Origin: Molossus alvarezi
Taxonomy: Eukaryota; Chordata; Mammalia; Chiroptera; Molossidae
Assembly (NCBI GenBank): GCA_037176705.1
Contig: CM073891.1
Location: 48,610,571-48,674,570, forward strand
Reading direction: 5' to 3'
Length of the DNA stretch: 64,000 nt
The notes under the pieces: model-generated
The model's database searches: none
Told to the model about the DNA's origin: nothing
Seen by the model: the letters and a program-made list of their open reading frames with translations, nothing else
Made by a program: the position numbers and the translations under genes
Shown here: positions 13,300 to 24,147 of the stretch, in pieces
How positions within the stretch are numbered: the stretch's first letter is position 1
Layout: every line of letters starts with the position of its first letter

Positions 13300-13400
13300 C
13301 AGCAGTGTCATGAGGTAGATCCTCATATCATTTTGCAGGTGAGGGAACCAAGTCCCTAAAAGATAATACAGGTGCTATGTGGACAACCCTGCTGTACTTC
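13300..13400 (-). mobile_element. MIR-like remnant
   Basis: TGAGGTAGATCCTCATATCA...TTTTGCAGGTGAGG resembles the MIR core in reverse orientation. Weak. Confidence 0.4.
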
Positions 13401-13887
13401 CTCTCTATGAATCACCAAAACAATTGTTTCTTTTCCTTAATTTCATTCATTTATCCCTCAGAAGGGATAATTATCCTTTATGGGCCCAATTTTATAATGA
13501 GAATTTATCTGGAGAAAGTTTTTAATACATGTGGTATGCGTGTCTTCACCATTTGAAAGGAGGCATGCAGGGAAAAGGTAAGATAGGAAGGTTGCCAAAA
13601 ATATTTGCAGCTAACCAGACATGAGGTTGACCTCTTAGCATTTTGAGTCAATATTCTAGTTTACCTAATTTAGATAGTGAAATAACTATATAGAAGAGAT
13701 TCATTCATTCTACAAAGATTTTGTGAGTCTACAATATGCCAAGTATGGATTTTGTGAGAGTTCATTGTATGTTAAGTGCCTCACACTCATGAAACTTGTG
13801 TTCTGGTGAGGTAGAGAGATGATTTTTAGAAAACATAATAAATTAGTAAATTAAATACTATATAACAAGGTATTAAGTGCTGTGGAC

Positions 13888-14005
13888 TGCCGTGGCCAGT
13901 TTGGCTTAGCAGTTAGAGCGTCAGCCCATGAACCAAAGAATTGTGGGTTTGATTCTGGCCAAGGACATGTACCTTGGTTGCAGATTTTTAATTAATTTTT
14001 TTTTA
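13888..14005 (+). mobile_element. Head-only Ves SINE with target duplication
   Basis: Only the first ~95 bases of the SINE (tRNA-related head to GTACCTTGGTTGCAG), then an A/T-rich tail. Flanked by ATTAAGTGCTGTGG (13872 and 14006), so this is a complete insertion of a short RNA, not an eroded copy. Confidence 0.9.
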
Positions 14006-14232
14006 ATTAAGTGCTGTGGGCAAAAGAAAAAAGGAAGCGGAGTAAGAAAACTGCATTATGAGAGATGGCAAGGTTATGACGTGGCCTACATTGCCTTCAT
14101 TGAGGTTGTATTTAAACAAACAATTTAAAAACACAAAGCTCTTATTTTTTCATGTAAAAAAATTATCACTTTTCTAATCTTTCCATACTTGAAGAACATA
14201 AGCAAAGAGATACATATTAGTATGTAAGACTT

Positions 14233-14515
14233 TTTTATTTCCATTTTATTTATTTATTTTTAATCTTTATTGTTGAATGTATTACAGATATTCCTCATTT
14301 TTCCCCCATTGACCTCCTCCTCCCCATTCCCACCCCCTTCCTGCCTTTTCCCATACTGTTGTCTGTGTCCATTGGTTAAGCATATAAGTTCTTCGGTTTA
14401 TTTCTTCCTATCCACCAACCCCCTTCCCTTTGAGGTTTGTCAGTCTAACAACAAATTTGTACTTCTTAATCCCTTTACCCTTTTCATTTTTTAGGAGGAC
14501 TTTAAAAATCTTTGC
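14233..14515 (-). mobile_element. Probable L1 3' UTR fragment (reverse)
   Basis: Starts with T-rich sequence (TTTATTTATTTTTAATC), followed by the C-rich CCTCCTCCCCATTCCCACCC and GTCTGTGTCCATTGGTTAAG. This is typical of reversed L1 3' UTRs seen in bat genomes. Family not certain. Confidence 0.55.
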
Positions 14516-14543
14516 AGCCAATATATAACTAAATAAGTTTCAA

Positions 14544-14792
14544 GCCCTGGATGGTTTGGCTCAGCAGTCAGACCATCGTTCCTGAGACAGAAGGGTCATA
14601 GGTTTGATTCCCGGTCAAGGGACTGTAACTAGGTTGTAGGTTCGATCCCCGGCCCCAGTTAGGGTCATGCGAGAGGCAACCAATCGATGTGTCTCTCACA
14701 CTGACGTTTCCCTCTCTCTTGCCCTCCCTCCCTTCCACTCTATCTAAAAATTAATGGAAAAATATCCTCGGGTGAGGATTAAGAACAACAAA
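14544..14792 (+). mobile_element. Ves-type SINE
   Basis: Head GCCCTGGATGGTTTGGCTC, tail ATATCCTCGGGTGAGGATT. Flanks AAATAAGTTTCAA (14531) / AAAAAAGTTTCAAA (near 14792). Confidence 0.9.
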
Positions 14793-14811
14793 AAAGTTTC
14801 AAACTATTTCT

Positions 14812-15022
14812 TTTTTTTTAAATATATTTTTACTGATTTTTTTTTTTTAGAGAGAAGAGAAGGGATAGAGAGATAGAAACATCCATGTGTGAAACATTAT
14901 TCGGTCTCCTGCATGCCCCCCAATGGGGATCCAGCCTACAACTCGGGCATGTTCCCTGACCAGGAATTGAACTGGGACCCTTCAGTCCATGGGACAACAC
15001 TCAATCCCCTGAGCCACAATAG
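14812..15022 (-). mobile_element. Older Ves-type SINE next to the preceding one
   Basis: Reverse copy of a different subfamily (CCTGCATGCCCCCCAATGGG) flanked by CAAACTATTTCT (14800 and 15024). It lies immediately beside the right flank of the 14544 copy. Confidence 0.88.
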
Positions 15023-15620
15023 CCAAACTATTTCTAATGACAATTATAATGCTATTAACATAGAGCACACATTTCATTTTATGTGCCATTTCCCTAAATT
15101 CAGTTTTTCCTCCATTGCACAAACATATAGACTACTGACTACGTGGTGGCATGTTGATAGTACTGATAGTGCTGCAGCAGTAACATTCTGGTGAGGTCAC
15201 ACAAATAAACAGACAAGTGCAATACTATATAAGAGGGCTGACTGGAGCATAGAACATAAAATACAGGATCAAGGGGAAAAGAATGGATAGAAAATCAAGA
15301 AGGGGGTAGTATAGGGTGTTGAGGCACATATAAAAGGATGGAGGAGTGAAAGCATATACTTTGCTCATGGCAGTAAATATTGTCCTACATGAAAAAAAAT
15401 TAAAAGATTCAGTAGAATGTGGTAAAGAAGACTGCACAAATAATCAAATTTTTTGGAGAATGAATTTTGAGAAATTGAGTTTCCCCAAATAAAGCTTTCC
15501 GGGTCTATTGCAGTGACAGAGATAATAAATAAGGACTCAAACAAAGCTTTCATAGGGAAGATAAAGAGATAAGAGAACAGAGATACTGTTAGCAGGTAGA
15601 ATTGACAATAATTAAAAACC

Positions 15621-15858
15621 GCCCTGGCCCATTTGGCTCAGCAGTTAGAGCGTTGGCCTGGGGTCTGGAGAGACCCGGGTTTGGTTCCCACTAAGGGCAT
15701 GTACCTCGGTTGCAGTTTGTCCCTGGCCCTGGTTGTGCGGGTGGCAGCCACTTGATGTGTCCCTTTCACGTTGATGTTTCTTTCTCTCTCTCTCTCCCTC
15801 CCACTCTATCTGTACAAAAAATGGAAAAATGTCCTCGGATGAGAATAAAAAAAAACAA
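15621..15858 (+). mobile_element. Ves-type SINE
   Basis: Full copy ending GTCCTCGGATGAGAATAAA. No clear target duplication. Confidence 0.9.
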
Positions 15859-16668
15859 AACACTGCTTCTGGCGGGTAAAACAGGAAGAAAAATCCGGAA
15901 TGACACACAGGATTTGTAACACTTTTCAGAATGACTGACGATACATGAAGGGGAACTTAGGGGAAAATGATTACAATATGGGTTTGTTGAATATGAACTG
16001 TATATGGTATATTAAAACAGAAAATTTACCTAGACTGTAATTTATTACTCTGGAGGTAATATAAAAATTGCAGGAATAAGAAAATGAAGGTATTAATTAT
16101 ACTGCATTTAAAATACTAATTCTTGAGCAGTATGTGTCTTCTAGAACACTGGTTCTGTCAAGTAAATAAAAAGATCATGTGGTAAAATAAATTTTTTATA
16201 TATTTTGTTAACTTAAGTCCCATATTAAAAGGCTTCACATAATAAGAACATATGCAATCAAATATCTAAAGGATTAAATATGAAGCATTTTCAAACTGGC
16301 TTGACCAAAGATCATGTCGTACCTGTCGAATTACTTTTCAATAAAGTACATTTTTGAAAAACAAAATGTCCTAGATTATTCAGACAGGTATTTTTTCTGA
16401 TTGTGTTGGGTCCATCAGTTAGTATCTGTCTTTAGTCTATATTACAATGAATGCCATGAGAAAACTTGCGCTAGGTGATTTAGAATCTTGGTAAGTGAGC
16501 AAGGTTTTTACATAGAGGATGATTTTTTTAATAAAAATCATGAAACATACTCAATTTTTTTGTTTTGCATGGCTCAGCTCACACTATTCAATTCTATCTA
16601 AGTCTTTTAAGGGTATACTATGATAATACCAACATAATTAATTCTGTATGAATATGAACTTTTAAAAA

Positions 16669-16923
16669 AAATTTTTGTTAATTCTCACCCAAGGATATTT
16701 TTCCATTAATTTTTAGATAGAGTGGAAGGGTAAAAGGGAGAGAAAGAGAGAGAAACATCAATGTGAGAGAGACACACACCTCGATTGCTTGCCTCTCCAC
16801 AACCCCGATTTGGGCTGAGGATCAAACCTGCAACCCAGGTATATGCCCTTGATCAGAAATCAAACCTGAGACCCTTTGGTCCATGGGCCCATGCTCCAAC
16901 TGTTGAGTCAAACCAGCCAAGGC
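16669..16923 (-). mobile_element. Ves-type SINE
   Basis: Reverse copy with imperfect target duplication TGAATATGAACTTTTAAA (16649) / TGAATGTGAGCTTTTTAAA (16924). Diverged. Confidence 0.9.
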
Positions 16924-17899
16924 TGAATGTGAGCTTTTTAAAGTAGAGAGTAGTTATTTATCAAATTTACTTATGTATTGCAGTATATTAATGAATTAAA
17001 CAAGAATGGAAGAATAAATACGTGACATATAATAGATGTCAGAAGTCCACAGAATTTCATGAAGGCTGAGTAAATAGCAAATGAAATTAATGGCATTCTT
17101 ACAGACAGTTTACTAAATGAAAAGGTATATTACTTACTGAGTGCTTTCGTTAGCTTCTTTTTGGAAGTGTGGCTCAGGTGGAGGGGTTCTATTTTTAAGA
17201 GGTGCAAAGAAAATTGATAATACTCAGAGTTGATGAGAGTAGTGACAATATGTGGTATGTTGAAAAAAATAATTCTATCTATAAAGTTATGAAATAGGGA
17301 GATAAATTGAAAGTAGGTGAAAAATATATATACTTTTTGCTCTGACATGCTTAAAAGGTAATTAAAGCAAACAGAAATTTAATTTCAGGATTTAAAAACA
17401 ATTAGGATACACTCACAACCATCATTTATCTGTGGTCTTTATTATTTGTCAAAACAGCTTAATTATAGTACTCAAAAAAATACAAAACTAAAAATGCTTT
17501 AAATGAACATCTCTTCTTTTTATGATTTTCCCAAATGGGTGAGTTACAATGGAAAATCTTGTTACATCTAACTATCCATAAATACTTTTTGTCATAAAAT
17601 TTTAAAAAATACAAGAGAAACAAAAATGATTTAAACCCAAGTTAGGCATTCCACAAATATACATCTGAAGATGTTTTTCATTCCAACTGTTAATTTCATG
17701 TGTAGGACATATTCTGATTTCTCTGTTTACTATATTTCTACTTGATACTACACCTTTTTAAAAATTGACAATGAAGATGTGACTCACAGTTCTATTTGTT
17801 AATATACAATATTGCGTACATTATCCCCCAAATTAACCTTTATGGTATTTTAAGTCCTAACTTCTTCCCAGGAAAATTTCTATTTTTAGATCTAACATA

Positions 17900-17950
17900 T
17901 ACATATATAAATATGCACGCACATATATATATGCATATATACATATATAT
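17900..17950. repeat. (AT/CATATA)-rich low-complexity tract
   Basis: Alternating ACATATATA units with interruptions. Confidence 0.8.
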
Positions 17951-19339
17951 AATTTTCCAATGTTACAAAATATAAAAAAGCATTGTTTTAATCACTTATA
18001 AATATGTTATTACATTTTCTGCTATAGTGAGATCTTCCATAAGTTGTATAAAACAAGCACATGCATATATTATCAGTAGTATAGATGGTCATTTAGACCA
18101 GAAATATTACTTTGCCGTAAGAGTAATCCCAGAGTCATGCCCATAAACCTACCTGTGTAGTGGAAATGCCATTAAATTTATTTTCAAATCATATTAAGAT
18201 TATATTAATATGTAGAATTATGTAACCCCCATTATAATGGAGCAAGAAAATATTAATGTATATTAAATTATGCAGCATATTTTTCGCTGGAGCAATGATT
18301 ATTGAAATAGAAGACAGAGTTATTTCACCAATTGTCCTCTTGTTTCTTTTGTTCACATAATTTAAGTAAAGAAAGAAATGAATCTTTAAAAGGAGATGCA
18401 GAAAATAAACTTAATGAAAAGGGTATTTTTATTTAGTTCTGGAGTAATCACTATCTCGTCTCAACTTTAAGCATATCATTTTAATTTCATGAGCTTAATT
18501 TTCTTCATCTTTAAAGTAGAAGGTTTGATAGGTAGTCTTTTTTCATAGATGTTTCATAGAGTTGGATCAGAGGCAGGCTCAAGCAGAGTAAGAGAAGTTG
18601 CCAAATGGGCAGCTTCCAGGCTTCAGTTAAGTGGATGAAGGTGGCCTCTACCAGCACATTTTCATTTTTATCTGTTTTCTATACTTCATCTCTATTTAAC
18701 ATCATTTGAAGGAGAAGATCATAATATTTTAGGGTTAACCTTAAGGGCAATCTTAAGAGAATAGGTAATATCTCCAATTGGATAAAGAGCAAACTAGCTT
18801 ACTGCTTTCTACAAACAAGTGGATTCCACAAGCTCAGTTTTCCTTGCCTGCTACTCAAACCCACTGTTTATGCAGCATTAATTTAGGCCCATGAGAGTGG
18901 GGGACTAAAGGGAACTTATGCAAATACGTTAATGATCATGCTGCCTGCAGTGGTGTGAGTAATGAGATTCTTTATCTATAAATCAAGAATTTTATATCTA
19001 CTACTGGCATTTATGAAACAGTAGTAAGTTGATTTATTAGCTTATAAGTAGAGTAACTTCAAATCCTAGAGTGGATAATACCCTACTACTAGTCTCTTTC
19101 TTAAGGTTTTCATGGATATTTAATGTCTAAATATTAAAACTAGACTAACAAAAACAGTAAGGTACTTATACTATAAACTAGATATATAATAGTACAAGTT
19201 AAATAATCTAGAAGTTAAACTGTGTTTTAATGGAAATTTATTGTATGATAAAGGTGGCATTAAAAATCATAGTGAAAACGTGAATTACTCAATAAGTGAT
19301 GTGGAGGCAAGGAGCTATACACTTTGAATATATAAGATT

Positions 19340-19490
19340 AGACCCTTCAAGGACGTGTAGAAAAGGAAACCCTAGTATACTGTTGGTGAGAATGCAGACT
19401 GGTGCAACCTCTATGGGAAATAGTGTGGATAGTCCTGAAAAAATTAAAAATAAAAATGACCGATACGAGTACAAACAGGAATTTTTTTTA
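19340..19490 (+). mobile_element. L1 ORF2/3'-end fragment
   Basis: Contains the recognisable L1 stretch TGTTGGTGAGAATGCAGACT, then GTGCAACC and ATGGGAAATAGTGTGG, then AAAAAATTAAAAATAAA. The 67-residue open frame here is a shadow. Confidence 0.85.
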
Positions 19491-20009
19491 AAGGAATAAT
19501 ATTAATGGTTGATAAACTTCTGATGTTGATAAATACATAATGTTTAAACTCAAAATAGACAGGGAAATGTAAAATTATACAACAATAAAAAATAATTTCT
19601 GATGCTTGAAATTGATAAATGTGAACTACTAGTAGTCAATATAGGAAAACAGACATACTCATAACTTGTTGGCAGGACTATAATTACTATCATTTTTAAA
19701 CAAAAAAATATGGAAGTTTTGTTAAACTCATTGGCCTTAAACTTGCCCACCCATTTCAAGTAATTTATCTAACATATCAAACTACAATGAAAAAAATACA
19801 TATAAGTGTTTTACTACTGCCTAATTTGTACAGTAACAGAAATAGAACACCCTTAACTTTTCAGTTTTCAAGAGTGGAATGCACTTCAGTATTGAGATAA
19901 TGCTCAGTTATTTACCTCATACAAAGAATGAGGTAAGTCAGTGAGTGTTCACTTACAAGAATGTCCAATGTATAAAGTTTAGTGAAAACAATAAGTCAAT
20001 AAAATATGT

Positions 20010-20171
20010 AGGCTTCTGGTCAAAATGGTGGAGTAGGTAAACACTGTGCTTGCATCCTTCTATGACCACATCAAAATTCCAATTAAATTATAGAACAGTT
20101 AACCTGAAGAACCATCTGAAGACTAGCTGAACAGAACTCCTATAAGTAAGGATATAAAGAAGCAGCCAAAT
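20010..20171 (+). mobile_element. L1 5' UTR-like fragment
   Basis: TCAAAATGGTGGAGTAGGTAAACACTGTGC followed by ACCACATCAAAATT and GACTAGCTGAACAG resembles L1 5'-end sequence common in laurasiatherians. It is interrupted by the SINE at 20172. Confidence 0.6.
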
Positions 20172-20394
20172 TGCCTGGCTGGTGTGGCTCAGTGGATTGA
20201 GCATCATCCCACAGACTGAGAGGTCTCAGTCAACTCCCAGTCAGGGCACATGCCCAGGTTGTAGGCTCAATCCCCTGTAGGGGGCGTGCAGGAGGTAGCC
20301 AATTGACATTTCTCTCTCACATCAATGTTTCTATCTCTCCCCTCCTCTCTCTCAAAAAAAAAAAAGAGAGAGAAAAATCAATAAAACATATTTT
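20172..20394 (+). mobile_element. Ves-type SINE, older subfamily
   Basis: CAGGGCACATGCCCAGG / GTAGGGGGCGTGCAGGAGG subfamily without the CCTCRGG tail. Flanked by AAAGAAGCAGCCAAAT (20156) / AAAGAAGAAGCCATAT (20395). Confidence 0.9.
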
Positions 20395-21484
20395 AAAGAA
20401 GAAGCCATATCATGTCCAATATTTTTTTATCTTACTGTTTTAACTCATCTCTTGATCTTTAAGTATCAATAAAGGCATCAACAACAGTAAGATCACATGC
20501 TCATTTCAAAATAAATATAATTATCCTATAAAACTTTTTTTATATTTCAAATTCTTCTACATTTTACTATTTGCATAACCATTATAAAATCAACAACAAA
20601 AATATATCAGAATAGATACCAACTCATTAATAAAAAGCTCATGTGGAAGAGGAAGTTACTCATTTTTCTTCAGAAACTTCAGTACTCTAGGGATTGCTCT
20701 AAGAAATACTACTTTTGTAATTCAAATTATTGGAATCAGAGTTTTAAAAGTAAAGTGGCCATCAAGAAAAGAAAGAAATGAATGAACCAGGTGATATATT
20801 TAAATGCTAATATTCTGTATTGCTGAGTTTTCTGGTAAATATTGACTTAAAAAATTATGATTTTTACCCAAGGCCACAGGGACCATATAAAAAAGACAAA
20901 ACAATTCTGAAAAGAACTAATAGAGGAAAACACTTGGAAACAAAGGGGTCAGTAGTAAAGAGAGGATATCCTGATACTAGTAAATAGTATAGACATTTCT
21001 AACTGATAATTAGCAGGACATGAGAACATTGCTCTCCAGCACAGGCCAGGATTGGTAGTCTATCTCTTGAGATGGGAGCCCTGTGGCCTATCTGCCCCGT
21101 AGTACATGCAACAAAAATGAGCTATCTTGCATAACATGAAGAAACTGAGCTCTGGAAGAGATCATCAGAGTGCAACAAATATAGTCATGTTTTCCTGTAT
21201 AGAGAGAAAGAATTATATACCACACAGCAGTATACCACATAATATGCATATGCAAATGCAAAGTTGTGTGATGAAAAGGCAGTAGCAATGTCAATACTTA
21301 AGGAAGAAAGCCTTAAACAAAAGTAATTAAAATAAAATTACTAGTGAGATATTTTACACTTTCTCACGTTTAGTTTTTCAAATCCAGTGTGTTTTTTGTA
21401 TTTAATCTTAATTTGAACTAGCCGCAGTGCTCATTAGCCACATTTGTCCAGCGACTGTTTTATCAGCACACCTCTAAGGAAACA

Positions 21485-21965
21485 TAAGCATGCATGCAAA
21501 TTTGGTCAGAATGTAAACTGATACAACTGCTGCGGAGAACCAATTTAAAATACACATTACTGGCCCTAGCCGGTTTGGCTCAGCAGTTAGAGTGTCGGCC
21601 GCCTGCGGACTGGAGAGACCCGGGTTTGGTTCCCACTAAGGGCACGTACCTCAGTTGCAGTTTGTCCCTGCCCCGTTGGGGTCGTGTGGGTGGCAACCAC
21701 TTGATGTGTCTCTCTCATGTCGATGTTTCTCTCTCTCTCTTCCCCCCTTTCTCCCTCCCGCTAAATGCAAAAAAAAAAAAAAAAAAAGTCCTTGGGTGAG
21801 GATAAAAAAAAAAATTAAAATACACATTACCTGTGGTCCACTAAGTCCACTCCTGAGAATGTAACAAAGGAAGCTATACAAAAATGTTGGTAGAAGCAAA
21901 GACTAACCACCACCACTACCACAAATGGAACACTTCAATGTTATCATTTGAGGGAGTAATGTCTT
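21485..21965 (+). mobile_element. L1 fragment split by a SINE
   Basis: 21485-21560 (GTCAGAATGTAAACTGATACA) and 21816-21965 (CACATTACCTGTGGTCCACT...CTCCTGAGAATGTA) are two halves of one old L1-like segment. The Ves SINE at 21561 lies between them. Confidence 0.7.
21561..21815 (+). mobile_element. Ves-type SINE inserted into L1
   Basis: Flanked by the perfect 15-bp duplication TAAAATACACATTAC (21546 and 21816). Long A-tract inside the 3' part at about 21769-21787. Confidence 0.94.
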
Positions 21966-22379
21966 TGTATGTGTTGGCAGTAATAAATTAGTATTTCTTG
22001 TAACTGGAGCAAGTATATTTTATGCCCTCACATTCATTATATAAAAGGCAGGAACATAATTTCATCATTCACCCATACACTTTCACCTTTAAATGCTGAC
22101 CAATCAGTGGACTTATCTGGAAAGAAAACTGGTGTGATGATGCCAGCTTCTGTGCTTCTGAACCTCTTAATCTGCCCACTCTTCTAAATTCAATCATGGA
22201 ACACAGCCACCATTATTCTGTGGGCCCCAGATGTTACCTGGTTTGATGCACATATTATCAAATGTATTTTTATTAAAGCCCTAGTAATTACCAACTGACA
22301 CAACTTACGGATAAGAGATCACAGAACAAGTGGTAATTTTTACCCAGTTCTCTGGTTACTATCACATAGTGTAAGAAAG

Positions 22380-22560
22380 TGCACTGGCTCAGCTTCTGAA
22401 GCATACCTCTGTGGCCTGGCAACAGCCCCTCTCTGTGCTCATTCTCCTGACCTCTAAAATTGCTGTAAAACCCACCTCACAGGATTACTGTGAGTAAAAG
22501 GTGTGGCACAATGCCTTGCACATAGGCCTAGGCTAATACCTGCCCCATTATAATTTAAGA
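22380..22560 (+). mobile_element. MIR remnant
   Basis: CCTCACAGGATTACTGTGAG...GGCACAATGCCTTGCACATAGG is a clear MIR 3' half. Confidence 0.75.
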
Positions 22561-23038
22561 AAAATAACACGAGTTATATCAGTTTACCTTGTCCCACAAT
22601 GTTTTGTGTGGCTCATAATTAGAATGATCTATTTACATTTAACATTTAAATAAAATTTCTGATAATCAAAGAAACACTACCTCAGCACTTTTAGAATTCT
22701 AAATTAACAGATGCTATGTTTAATGATATTATTCAAGTTTGGAGAGGCTACAGTATGAAAGCAATCACATGTGCTAGTAGTGACGATGTCAACTGCTATC
22801 ACAGCTCCAAAGAGAATTTGATACTTCAGGGTCTTTATCTCTTAATTTAGTAACCCTAGTACTAAAAAGCTTTTCTTGGGAAACAGTTAAAAATATAAAT
22901 ATTTATATCCAAATATGATCATCTTATTTAAAATGGAAATGACCTGAATCCTTAATATGTGGACAAAGTGTATGAAAAAGCACAAATCCATAAAATTAAG
23001 GAATACTTAGTCATTTTACATAATGTTTAAGAATCATT

Positions 23039-23136
23039 GCCCTGGCCTGTTTGGCTCAGCGGTTGGAGCATCGGCCTGCAGACCAGAGAGTCTCAGGTTC
23101 GGTTTCTGCTGGGGGCACATACCACAAAAAAAAAAA
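23039..23136 (+). mobile_element. Head-only Ves SINE
   Basis: About 85 bases of SINE head, ending GGGGGCACATACC, then a pure A-tail. A short AATCATT repeat flanks it (23032 and 23138). Second head-only copy in the window. Confidence 0.88.
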
Positions 23137-23524
23137 AATCATTTCATCACATGGGAAAATGATATATAATCATATGTTACTATTGGGATACAGAACAGAA
23201 TATTAACTATGTAAAAATGGATTAAAAAACTGATGAAAAAATTATTTTGTTTAAATTTGTTTTAACAAACTATTGCTATCTTAATAGCATGTGGATATTT
23301 TTCAACTAAAAATCACTTAATAAAAATGTAATATCAAATTTCTCCTAAAAATTAATGACTAAAATTTTTGTTTCTACAAACTTAATCAACCTTGCTATGT
23401 CAGTCAGGAAGTGCCATCGAGTGCCCCTCTTTGCTATACATGACAGAAATGTTTACTCAGAAGGTGGATCTCCACTACATGTAGAAACTAAGTAGTAGAA
23501 TTCTTTTCTCCATATTGATTTTTG

Positions 23525-23773
23525 TTGTTGTTGTTAATCATCACCTGAGGATATTTTTTTCCATTGATTTTTAAAGACAGTATAAGGAAGGGATGGAAGT
23601 AGGAGGAGAGAGAGAAAGAGAGAGACATCTATTAGATGTCTTCCTAAACACACTTTGAGTTGGGCGGGATCAACCTGCAACCCAGGTACCTGCCCTTGAC
23701 CAGGAATCAAACCAGAGAGAGACCCTTCTGTGTGTAGAAGATGCTCCAACCATTGAGCCACACCAGCCAGGGC
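23525..23773 (-). mobile_element. Ves-type SINE, diverged
   Basis: Reverse copy with (GTT)n tail; imperfect flanks ATTGATTTTTG / ACTGATTTTTG (23513 and about 23779). Confidence 0.88.
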
Positions 23774-24126
23774 TCCTTACTGATTTTTGACCATTCTTTC
23801 ATTTCAGTCTTTAATTTTTCACATATGTGTGTGTACTTAAATGCTTTTCAGTAACAGATTTATGATTTTAAAGGGTTAAGTAATGACTTTTAAAATAAAG
23901 GCAAGATATTAGGTGTTTGCCAAACTAAGAAATGTAGCGCATCCCTACTGGGCCTTCTCGGAATATCTGACTGGGAAGGCAGAAGCCACCCTGGCTAGAG
24001 GGTAAAGATCTGAAGGGATCTCAGCTACACCACTGTGGCTGTGTCTTAATTGGCTCAAAAGGCCCATTTGTTGCCTAGTGACAAATTTTAGTAGAAGCAA
24101 ACTGACAAATACATGCAAGCTATTCC

Positions 24127-24147
24127 TAATTAGGCCAGGCCTAATTA
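24127..24147. repeat. 21-nt perfect palindrome with TAATTA ends
   Basis: Ten-base arms TAATTAGGCC / GGCCTAATTA separated by one A. Each arm carries a TAATTA homeodomain-type core. No gene adjacent; deep in PCLO intron 3. Confidence 0.7.

Noticed and set aside
14889..15194. 101-residue open frame
   Set aside because: Covers the reversed SINE at 14812 and its flank; translated repeat.
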